Source of the DNA: Rhodotorula mucilaginosa
Lineage: Eukaryota; Basidiomycota; Microbotryomycetes; Sporidiobolales; Sporidiobolaceae
DNA length: 64,000 nucleotides
Assembly (NCBI GenBank): GCA_034406715.1
Contig: CP137867.1
Coordinates: 496,001-560,000 of the forward strand
Direction of reading: 5' to 3'
Shown: positions 11,541 through 21,624 of the stretch, piece after piece
Position numbering within the stretch: position 1 is the first letter of the stretch
Layout: each line of letters begins with the position of its first letter
Position numbers and translations under genes: made by a program
The notes under the pieces: generated by a model
Told to the model about the DNA's origin: nothing
Seen by the model: the letters and a program-made list of their open reading frames with translations, nothing else
Database searches by the model: none

Positions 11541-14500
11541 TCAGAAACAAGCGACTGTCCGGACAGGGCGAGCCGTGGTTAGCGATGACATTTGGAGGAC
11601 CGAAACAGGCTTGGGGAGACGGCTCACATTTGCTCTTGCGCTTGTTCGCCTCGTCCATGCGCGCCTCGAGCTCGAGTCGAGCTCGCGCCGCCCGAGCCTC
11701 GCGCGTACGCTGCTCCTGCAGTCGCTCCTCCAAGTCGATCATGCTCTGACGATATTTCTCGCTCGCCGACTGCGCCTCTTGCGCCGCGCGCTCGAGCCGC
11801 TCCGCCGTCTCGCGGTACTGGTCCCGCTCGCGCGCGTGCTCGATCGACGTCTGCCGAGCCTTGCGCAGGTTCCGCTCCGAGTCGTTCAGGGCCGACTCGA
11901 GCGTGTTGACCAAGTCGCGCTGCGCTTGGAGGTCCGCTTCGCGTTGAGCCAACTCCTTCTGAAGACGCGCCAGCTCCTATTGAGGTGTGGTTTGAGTCAG
12001 CTGAATGGCATAACACCTGCAACAGGGCAAGGAAACTCACGAGCGCTTCGGCTTCCTGATTCGAGCCCTGGACCTGCGCGCCAGAATTCGAAGCTTCTGA
12101 CGAACGCGAGCTTTTGGCGCTGCCGGCCTCGGGAGCTGGAGGTGGCGGAATCGAAGGCGGACGCGTAGGAGGTGGCATCTTGGCGTTGAACTGACTGGCA
12201 TTGCTGAGGAAGTGTTCCGCACGAACGACCGGAGGTGCGGGGCCCGGCGGTAGCTCGTTGAAGGGCGACAGCGGTCGAGAGGGTGGCTGACTCGTGGGCG
12301 GCGCAGCGAAGACAGAAGCGGACGAGAGCGACATGCGCGCGAGTTGTCGAGCGAGGGCTTCCTTCTCCTTGACGGCGACGGCCAGACTCTGGTCGAGCCT
12401 CGTGACCAAGTCGCGGTACCGAGTCAAGTCGGTGGCAACGGCCGAGTCCTTCGTGTACGCCGACCCCTCTGCGGACCCGTTCGACGTGTGGTCCGATGAT
12501 TGGGTGGGACCACGCAAACGAGCCCACTCTTCGCTCTGCGAACCGAAGGCCTCTTGGAGAGCATCGAGGGCCTGTAGCGCCTCCTGCAGATCCGAGCTCT
12601 GTCGTGATTTCGCCGTGACGAAAGAGTCTTGGAGTCGGAGCTTCTGACGGAGCGAGTTCACCTCCTGGGCGTGAGCGTCCGCGGTCGAAGCTTGTTGACT
12701 CGCGAGTTGGTCCAGTCTGTCGGCGAGAGCGTCGCGTTCAGCGATCGTGCCTTCGAGCTCCTGCCGAACACCGCCGACTTCCTTCTGCAGAGCGGAAATC
12801 TTGTCGGCAAGCGAGGCCTGCATAACTCGGAGGCTCTCGTGCTCTTGAGCGGCGGCATCGCCGGCAACGGCGGCCTCCTCGCGAACGACGCGCAACGCTT
12901 GCTCGTGATCGGCGCGGACGGTGTCGAGCTTGTCGGCGTGCGCCTTCTCGAGTAACTCGATCTCGGACTGATGCCGCGCAGCGGATGTCTCGAGCTGCTC
13001 TCGAAGCTGCCGACGCGATTCGGCAAGCTCTTTCGTCGCCGCCTCGAGCTCGTTCGTCGCTGTCTTGATTGCTCGATCGTGTTCCTACGTGGTAGGCGAT
13101 GATTAGTGAACCAGGTAACTTTTTTGCTGTCGTCTGTCCACTCACCTCCTGCAGTTCGGTCAAGGCACTCGCATGTCGCTCTTCGGCTGCGCTGAGGTCT
13201 GCGGCCGCAATTGCGCGCAACCGCTCAGACTCTGTCGCCTGCTGCCGTTGGAGGTTGTCGACTTCCGCCGCGAGTTCGTCATTCCGAGCTCCGCGTGCTT
13301 CGGCATCTGCTGCCGCGGCCGTCACGACGCCTTCATGATCGCGAGCCATGGTGGCAGTCCTCTCTTGCAAGGCTGACAGCTCTTGCTTGAGGGTTCCGAC
13401 CTCTTCGCTCAACGACTCCACCAACTCGCGGAAACGGTCCCGCTCAATCTGAAGAGCACGAGTTGTCTCCTCGTGAGTCGCTGACAGCTCCTCCAGGTCG
13501 CGTTGAGACTGCACTTCTTGAGCCTCAATGGACTGCGCATGCTCGCTGTTGAGCGACTCAAGGACTTGGGCATGCTCGCTTTTGATCGATTCGATCGAAG
13601 CCTGGTGCGCCGAAGCGGCAGATTCGAGGGAGGTGGTGGTGGTCTCGAGGACTTCGATTCGTGCTTGTTGCCGCTCAAGTTCGGCGGCGTGAGTCTACGG
13701 AGTAAGATCAGGATAACGAGTCAGTGGATCAATCGGCAAAGGAAACCCAAGGGAGAAAGCTGATCCTTACCTCGCGGAGAGTCGCCTCAGCCGCTGCCGA
13801 CGCAGCTTGATGCTCGGCCCGAAGGCGGTCAAGCCGATCCTCAAATCCGCGAGCAGACTCTTCCTTCCACATGCTTTCGCTGAGCTCGCGCGCGGACGCA
13901 GCCTCGGCAAGAGCGGCATCGTGTGCGTCCTGCTGCTCGGACATCGCTTTGTCGTGGTCGGCGGCTAGCTGCGTCCGAAGCGTAAGGAGAGCGTGCTCAT
14001 GCTTTTCGAGCGTTGCGGCGATCTCGTCTTGACGCGATTGCTCGGCTGCAGCGAGTTGGTCGCGGACTTCTCGGAGAGTCGCCTCGACTGTCTCGAGCTC
14101 GCTGTAAAGGCGGGCGCGTTCCTCCTCCCCGATGCGAAGGCGCTCTGCGTGCTCGTCCTTGAGTCCCGAGACCGCCGATTCGTGAGACGCGATGAGCTTT
14201 TCGACCTCTTTTGCGTGGTCGGCGAGATCGGCTGCCGTCTTGTCGCTATGCATGGCCTGAAGTTGCGCCGTGAGCTCGTGAATCGTCGCAGTGTGTTCCT
14301 GACGGAGTTGAGCGATCGCTTCTGCGACTGCGGTAGCCGTCGTTTCCGCGTGCTGCTTTGCGAGTTCTTCTGCATCGGTCTGGTGACGCGAGAGGTCGCG
14401 AATTTGTTCTTCGAGACGTTCTTGGCGTGCCGTCGCGAGCTCCGTCTCCAGAATGCGCGCGTGTTTGCCCCGCAGATCGTCCAGGGCAGCCTTGTGCGAC

Positions 14501-17500
14501 GCTTCGAGCGAGGCGAGCGAATTCTGCGCATCTGCAGGAGTACTGGGCGATCAGCCTACGCCAACGTGATCTTAAAGATGCACAGCAGAAGCTTACCTGC
14601 ATCGGCGGTTTTAGCTTGGGACTGAGATCGCCGTTCCAAAGCGGCGTAGGCTTCTTCGCTCGCGGCGACTTTGCTTTGTAGCTGCTCGAACTCGGCGCGG
14701 TCGACTTGCATCTTCGCTGATGCTGCTCTTAGAGCGTCGATCTCAGCGGCCATATTCTCGGCCTGATCCCGCGACAAGATCGTCAACTCGTCGTTCGCGC
14801 GACGGAGCGACATGATTTCGGCGTCGAGCTTCTCGACGATTTCGCGGTGCGCCCGCTCCTTGGCAGCCATCGACATCATGAGCTCGTCGAGCCGCGTCTG
14901 GGACTCTGCTGAAAGTGGCTTGACTGCGGCGGCGGCGGGACTCAAACCGAGACCGTTGCCTGAGACGAAGTCCGATCGTAGCGAGTCGAACCTCGCCACC
15001 GTCCGAGGACTGAGCAGCCCATCGTCCACGATGACAGACGGGCGAGGAGGCGTATCGGGCTGGTCGGGCAACGGCGAGAAGGAAGCGAGCGGCGAGTCCC
15101 CGAGCGAGGGTGTGGTCGCCGGCGTGTGAAGTTGCTGGTGGAGAGTGTTCTCGAGGGTCGAGATCTCATCGTCGCGCTGCTGCAGGACCTCTTGGAGTTT
15201 CCTGATTTCTTCCTTGAGCTGATCATAGCTCCGTTCGGTCGGTCCGACCGAGGTCCCTGGTCGAGAGGGCGAGGAGCCGAGTGGCGAGCTCGCCAAAGGC
15301 AGCGTTGAACCGGGACTCGTCGGGCAGGAGTTTTGAAATGACGCCGCCGAGGACAACTCCTGCTGAAGCGAGGCCCACCGCAAGTGCGATGGCGACGAGG
15401 CTCCGTGTCCGCGGCTCCGAAAAGACAGCCCGTGCTGATCAGCTAACGGGACGCTGCGTCGTGCGGTAGGTGTCCTCGGTGCTGTTCGAAGGGTGCTCGG
15501 GCTCTCTCCGGGATGCCCTACCTCGTCCTCGGCAGAGTCTTCGCTCCTGGGTCTCTGGCGGCTCGTGCCTTCCGTCGAGGTCGTCCGTTCACTCAGTTCA
15601 GAGATCGACGGGGGCGATCGCAACAAGCGAGCCTCTTGCGCTTGGCCATGCAGGTCTTCGATCTCCTTGAGCGCGTCGCGGTATTTCTGTCGCGCCTCTT
15701 CGAGTTCTCGCACGGTCTGCTCGTGCGCAGCCTGCAGCTCCGCGAGATCGCCGATATTCGGGTCCTCGACGGTCCCCTGCGCCTCGGTCGGTCGACGAGT
15801 CGCCATGCTCAAGTCCTGTCTCGGGCCGTTGTGCTCGAGCGTTCGCACTCGCCCAAGGAGGTCATCCTTCTCGGCCTTTTCCGAGTCGGCGACCTGCTGT
15901 AGTCGCGAGATCTCCGCACGAGCTTCGTTCGCATTCGCCTTGGCGTCGTCGAGGGATCGTTCGAGATCCGACAAGCGACGGTCCTTCTCGTCGATCTCGG
16001 CAATGAGCAGCTTCGTCTCGCTGCTGTTGTCGAGAAGCGCGACGCGGGCTTCGAGTTCGCGATGGGCTTCCTCGCGCTGCATCACGTCCCGCTCGAGCGT
16101 TTCGATCTGCCGGCGAAGAGCGGCCGTCGCCGTGTCTGCTTCAGCGAGTCGCGCCTCGAGCTCCTTGATGTACATCTCGGTCGAAAGCGTCTGCTCGCGA
16201 CCCTTGGCAAGCTCCCTCCGGAGGTCGGACATGGCGGAGCCGTGCGCCTCGCCCGCCTCGTCCACCTCCTTGAGTTTCGACTCGATGTCGCGCACGTACG
16301 CCTCGGTGGTCGACTCGCGCTCCGTCAACTTGGCAACTCGGTTCCGCAGCTCCTCGATCAGCGCTTCGTTGACCTGATTCGCTTTGGCCTCCTCTTCGAT
16401 GCGGTGCTCGAGATCTCGCATCTCTTCCTCCGAGTGGCCGAGCGCGGCACGAGTGAGCGCGAGTTGGCTCTCGAGTGCCGAGAGCGATCGCTCGTACTCT
16501 TCGACGATGGGTTCGACGGCGGCAGCAAACTGATCGCGCGAGAGGGAGGTCGCCGGCTGATCGCCTTGGCTCGGAGTCACCGCCTGGGCTTTCGCGAGCT
16601 CGGCAGTGAGGAGAGCCACGCGCTGCTGCAGGCTGGCATCGAAAACGTCACCCGTCCCAGCAGGCACGTTGTCGCCTTCGTTCGACAAGTGGTCGAGATC
16701 GCCCGCCTTGATCGTGGCGAGCTCTGCTCTCAACTTGACGATGGTCCGCTGCAGGTAGACAAGGTCGTCCCAGCCGGCTTCGCTCTCGTTCACTTCGGCG
16801 CGGTTCTTGATGTTGCGCGCGCGGTTGGCGTACTTGAGAGTGCTGAGCGTTTCGTGCAAGTTGAACTCGGCCGGGCTGATGCAGGCGATCATCATCGTCC
16901 GGGCGTTGCCGCCGAGCGAGTCTTGCAAGAGGCGCGTAAGCTTCGAGTCGCGGTACGGAATGTGCGTGGCCTTCTTTGTCGGGTCGCCCAACGCCGAGAT
17001 GACGTTGCCGAGAGCGCTCAAGCCAGCGTTGATCGAGATGCCCTGCAGCGAGACAAAGTCAGTGTCGCTTGCCTGCAGCTATTTCGACATGACAGGAGAG
17101 CAGGCGTACCTCCTTGGCTCTCTCACCGGCCGCAGCGGTCCGCTTCAGCCGTTCGGACCCCGCGAGGTCGACGAAGTGGAATTTCGAGGTCATGTTCGTC
17201 CAGGAGCCGGCGGCTTCTTCGCCTTGCGGGCTCGAAGGACGACCGCCCGTACTCGGCGGCCGCAGTCCGAAGCGGCTTGCGGGCCGGTCTGAGGACGGCG
17301 TACCGGGCCGCCCGCCTGGCGCAGGACTCGACATGCGCGGCAATGCGGAAAGTCGCCGGTTGTGAGTGGGAGAAGCGGGAGTGGTAGGAGGAGGCGTCGC
17401 TGGAGGCGGACCGGCGCCGGACCAGCGTTGCTGAGCGACGGTCAGCGAGAAAATGGCGTGCGAGCGTGACGACTGGGCGTTCATGTCGGTGGCGCCGGTT

Positions 17501-18406
17501 TGGCGCAAGGCGGATCCAGCCGCCAATAAGCTGCAGCGACTGGCGTCAGTAGACTGCTGCAATAAACTCGGAGACAGACCACTCACTTCATCACTTCTGC
17601 CGCGGAGGAGACCTTTATTTCGCGCAATCCGGACCAAAAGATCCGGCCCTGCTTGTCCTCGCGAATCTGCACAGTCGGACGGACCCCGACGTCGCCCGCC
17701 AGCAGGTCGATCAAATCCTCGTTGTAGATCTCGACGTACGAGACCTTTGCTGTGAAAGTCAGGGCGCCGTTCGCGTCTTGTTGCGCTTGCTTGAGACGCG
17801 CGAAAATGTCGGCGACCGCCCGAGGCGTGATACCCTGTCGAGACGGGTCATCCGTCGCCTCCTCTTGGATGCGATCCGTTCCCATAGTGTACGATTTACC
17901 GCTCGAGGTCTGGCCATAGCTGCCGTCGAGCAAGGAATCGCTGACGAGTCAGCCGATTGCTCGAGCGGGAACGAGACTGCGGGAACGGACTTACGCCAAC
18001 ACGGTGGCATTGTACCCGGCCAAGTAGGCGTCGACTAGCGACGCGGCAGATTCGTAGACTCTGGATTGCCCCTCCTCGGGTCCTACGACGCGGTCAAACG
18101 TGAAGAGCTGCTTGGCGTGCTTTCCCGCCCCACTCGCAGACGGGCTCGGATTGTCGGCCTGCAGCGCCGTCTCGCTAATCGGCTGGACGACGACTCGCTG
18201 GAAGCGCTGAGGCACGCTAGTTGCATCGGCGGACGTCGTCGGCCGAATCCGCACGACTGTTCGTGAGCGAGGTCAGCGCTGGTCAGCAAGAAGGGATCGT
18301 GCACTGCGCGGTCGCCCGACTCACCGACTTTGACCGAGGTCGTATTGGCGGATGGCGACTGTGCCACAGAGGCTCTCCTGTCCCCTGGCCGCACGGGGCT
18401 GCTCAT
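11541..18406 (-). CDS. Very long kinesin motor protein, kinesin-4 (KIF4/KIF21)-like
   Basis: Ten exons: 18406-18325, 18256-17995, 17919-17587, 17530-17110, 17042-14597, 14531-13771, 13694-13146, 13084-12041, 11976-11628 and 11554-11541, giving 2,086 residues. The motor starts at once ([12 protein letters not shown], about residue 25). The P-loop is [10 protein letters not shown] at 117-126. Switch I is [11 protein letters not shown] near 243-253 and switch II is VDLAGSERL near 346-354, followed by [20 protein letters not shown] and [14 protein letters not shown]. About 80 Pro/Ser/Gly-rich residues are inserted between switch I and switch II. From about 460 onward the protein is almost all coiled coil with an internal Ser/Pro-rich break near 830-1000. 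Kinesin-4 motors control microtubule plus-end dynamics and midzone or chromosome positioning. The last exon is only 14 nt; frame then gives a KSKFACF end. Subfamily is inferred from motor motifs and layout and is less certain than the kinesin call. Confidence 0.9.
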
Positions 18407-18907
18407 CTTGCGTCGGCAGCCGACGACGCCGAGTGTTCAGCGAGATTCGACGGCGGTGTCCAGGAGAGCGACCAAGCTGCCCCAGTCGAAGCCTGGTCTT
18501 CAGGTCGACGGATCTGTCGATATTAGTAGCGTATAGCGTAGCTCGCAAAGCAGCCTGGGCGGCGAGGGCGAGAGGAGACGGTGCAGAAGCCTGCTCGACT
18601 TGATCAGTTCGGAAGAGGACCTTGCATGCATGCTTGCGCCGAGGCACTATACACTTCTGTTCGGACGGGAGAAACCCGATCCGCACTGATTGTCATACGG
18701 GCGGAAGACCACAGACTTGTTATCTACAGCTACTCGCTCGCTATCTACAAGTGATCCTCGACTGCCACTCCACTTATCCGATGAACGACAGCTGTACCAT
18801 AACATAATATCGGTGCACTATGCCCTACTTACGTACCTGATTGACCTGTCAGTCTTACAGTTTCGTACAGCGCTCTGTGCCCTCGTCAACTCGGCCGCGT
18901 CCGCCTT
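18407..18907. other. Intergenic: kinesin promoter and gene A 3' region
   Basis: About 500 bp between the kinesin ATG (minus) and the gene A stop (minus). It is more AT-rich than the surrounding genes, especially 18680-18880. No gene was found. Confidence 0.5.
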
Positions 18908-21173
18908 CTAGGACCCACGCGATCCGCGACGACGCAACCCGTGCAGTCGACGATGCGATGTGTCCGATGAGGACGACGAGTCGGTGTCGACACTCGAGAT
19001 GGCATCGCCTTCGTGATGTGCCGGCGCCGAGTCGGTGCGGTCTCCGCGATTCATCGACGTTAGCGTCGAGCGCCTCGACGCACGGCTTGGTGCGCGATAG
19101 AGCGAGTCAGTGTTAGACGAACCGTTGCTATGAGCTGCAGGCTCGGATCGAGCGGCAGAAGGTTGCCTCGTCGAGCTGATGGTACTCCGGCGGCGGACGG
19201 CGGGAGGGAGATGCTCCTCGCCGTGAGGGTGCGACGGGTCTGGCCTCCCGGATTGCTGACGCCGATACTTTTTCAGCGCGGCGCGAAGCTCTTTTTCCGC
19301 CTTCTCGAAGTCCGGTTTGCCGTTACGAAGATCGAGCCTGCACATCACGCCTCGGAAGAAGAGCACACACGGGACCAAGATTCCCTGATGGAGGTCTTGC
19401 ATTCTGGTCAGCCATAGTCATATCCGTTTCAGACGGCGCACGCAGCGGACCGAATCTCTGCGACGTACAAAAGGTGCATTGATTTGCTCTGTGTGAGGGA
19501 AGGGTAAGTCCCGACCCTTCGCATGGCTGTACAGGTTGCGGAGCTGGTCTTACCGAAGGGCCACATGTTGTTGCCTTGCATCAGGAATCGGTTGCCGGCC
19601 GTGACATAGATTGTCGCGTAGGCACTTAACCAGAGGGCCCAGAGGGACAAAGCTGGGACTCGAGGGCCTTAGTGTTCGCTGGGAGACGGATCACGGTATC
19701 ATCGCAAACTCACGGATCACCCAGCGGAGGGTGCGTTTGTATTTCGTCCGGCGAACGAGGCGGGCGTGGCGACCAGCAAGTTTCTGAAACCCGCGCTCAG
19801 CCCAGTTCAAAATGCTGCATAGGCAGTCGGACAGTGTCAGGTCAGTGGATTCGGGGTGGCTATATTCTGACTTACACGTCGAGAGCGTCGAGCTTTATCT
19901 TAGAATCGCTCTTTTTGGCGATCCAGGCGCAGCCGAGGAAGAACCAGGCGACGACGATGAAGACAGCCGATATGATACCGCCAACGACGCGATACACGTG
20001 GAGGTCGTGCACCTTGTTGCAGTTGGCCTGGGCGGTCGTCTCCTCATTCATGAAGCCTGCGAACACGGGTGAGAAGGTCAACCAGGAGTCTGAGCAAGTC
20101 TGAAGGCCACGGAAAGGGCGGCCAGACACACCATACACCATGATGAATACAAGCGAAAAGAAAGCCAGATGCAAAGTTGTAGCCCAAAGAACACAGCGGA
20201 CGAGAGCGTCACCCGGATATTCCCCCGGATGCAAGCTCTCCGTCGAGTTCTGCGGAGACCAACGTTCATCAGCTGTGGTCAACAGGGCTCGCCGCTAGGC
20301 GCGACGTACTCGGCGTGCAACACCCTTTTTCTTCTTCCAGAGCGACCGCATGTCGTGCTCTGGGCGATGGCCCAGCGCCGGAGCAGATCGTGCGCGAGAA
20401 GGCGGCCGTTCCTCAGTCTGACCGCCGTCGTGGCGGAAATCTGGGTGCTTTTCAGCCAGCAAGCGGACTCGGATGTCTCCGCTGCTCACGCCGTGCTGTA
20501 GTGGAGAGGTGTTGGCAAAAGTTGTCAGCAGGTCAGAATGGCTGTCGTGAGGGTGCAGGGATTGGGGACTGACAAGGTATGGCAAGCGCGCGATACAGCA
20601 CGCCACGATGATGGGGACCGACGAGATGACCGTAAGAGGGACGAAACTGTAGTGGAAAAGCGTAAGGCGGTTCTTGGGCTCGAGGAAGCGATGAAGCAAT
20701 CCGACAACGGCGCCGTCCGCACTCAAGAGCTGGAAACTGAGGAAGTGTCGAGCTCGATCAGCGCCGAAGGCTATAGCAATAGCGCTCTCGACCTACCCAA
20801 GCGTGTAGGGTGTTTCCGTTTTCCAAGTCCTGGCAAATCCGAGGAGGATAATGCTGCCCAGTACCGTTCTACGGCAAAAGTCCAGTCAGAAAGAGCAACC
20901 AACGCCTTTTCACGACCGTGGCATAGCCCAGACTTACCCGAGGAAAGTACCGGGCCCCGTGATGGGGATATTTTGGCAAAGTCCTGGAGACTATAGGTCA
21001 GGAAGCCCGGTGGGGCTGATGGAAGGTACCTCTGAGTGTGAAACTTACCGCAACATACGTCGTGGCTCGTGGCACACCATTGCCCCTTTACCCGTTATGT
21101 CAGCACCCTCATGCAGAGCAGGATACCTCATCCAGAAGACGTACGACGGTAAGGCCGCCAGAACAGGTGGCAT
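18908..21173 (-). CDS. Gene A: unrecognised seven-membrane-segment protein, whole copy
   Basis: Eleven exons: 21173-21145, 21085-21049, 20990-20938, 20868-20797, 20736-20574, 20495-20310, 20249-20132, 20056-19876, 19814-19714, 19652-19554 and 19395-18908, giving 508 residues. I do not recognise the family. Seven hydrophobic segments are visible at roughly 33-55 (PGTFLGTVLGSIILLGF), 64-84 (QLLSADGAVVGLLHRFL), 92-116 (FVPLTVISSVPIIVACCIA), 193-219, 240-265, 310-330 and 346-366. A charged loop lies between segments 3 and 4, and a Ser/Arg-rich tail of about 140 residues follows segment 7. Segment by segment it aligns with gene B next door (TGPGT near segment 1; SADG versus STDG and NRLT near segment 2; FVPL near segment 3; WPFD versus NPFD before segment 7). 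Topology resembles a fungal receptor or transporter, but no diagnostic motif supports either. Exons 1-5 lie inside the triplicated segment and exons 6-11 outside it. The 29-nt first exon and ATG choice were set by phase and are the least certain part. Confidence 0.68.
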
Positions 21174-21624
21174 TGAAAGCCTGCGGAACGTAGGGTCAGA
21201 GGCGCTTGCTGTGGGTCCTTCGAAACAGCTCACCTCTTGCGCGTTCCACATCGCGTTCAGCGGTGCAGGAGAAAGAGTCGCAAGTGACGGATGGGACACA
21301 GGGCAGCCTGCAACTTCGCCTATTCCCACACCTCTCAGCGCGGGGGAGTGAGCGGGGCGGGGGGCAATTGAATCCGGACAAGCCGCGGAGCTTGGCTCCT
21401 GTCGCCGATGCATCGATGCATGGTACAAGCTGGTCGCATGACAGAGGTACGGGCCATGCGCGGGTATAGCGATCTGAAGAAAAAGACGTGATCCGTGGAA
21501 CCGTAGGCTATCGAGAGAAAGGGAAAGGGTGATTCTTGTTCAGTTCGGCAACGGTTTACAAAAGACAAGGAGTTACAAACGAGATTGCTACGAAGGCTGG
21601 AACCAAGTCGTTATGTCGTCCCAG
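21174..21624. promoter_or_regulatory. Gene A upstream / gene B 3' region with a 14-bp palindrome
   Basis: This 451-bp stretch between the gene A start and gene B stop is repeated in copies 2 and 3 (25866-26316 and 30558-31008). It contains the perfect palindrome ATGCATCGATGCAT at 21408-21421, which could be a dimeric factor site, though nothing here proves it. No gene was found. Confidence 0.4.

Noticed and set aside
21241-21270. An alternative gene A start (MWNAQE) upstream
   Set aside because: Its phase does not join to the conserved TGPGT exon. The ATG at 21173 does.
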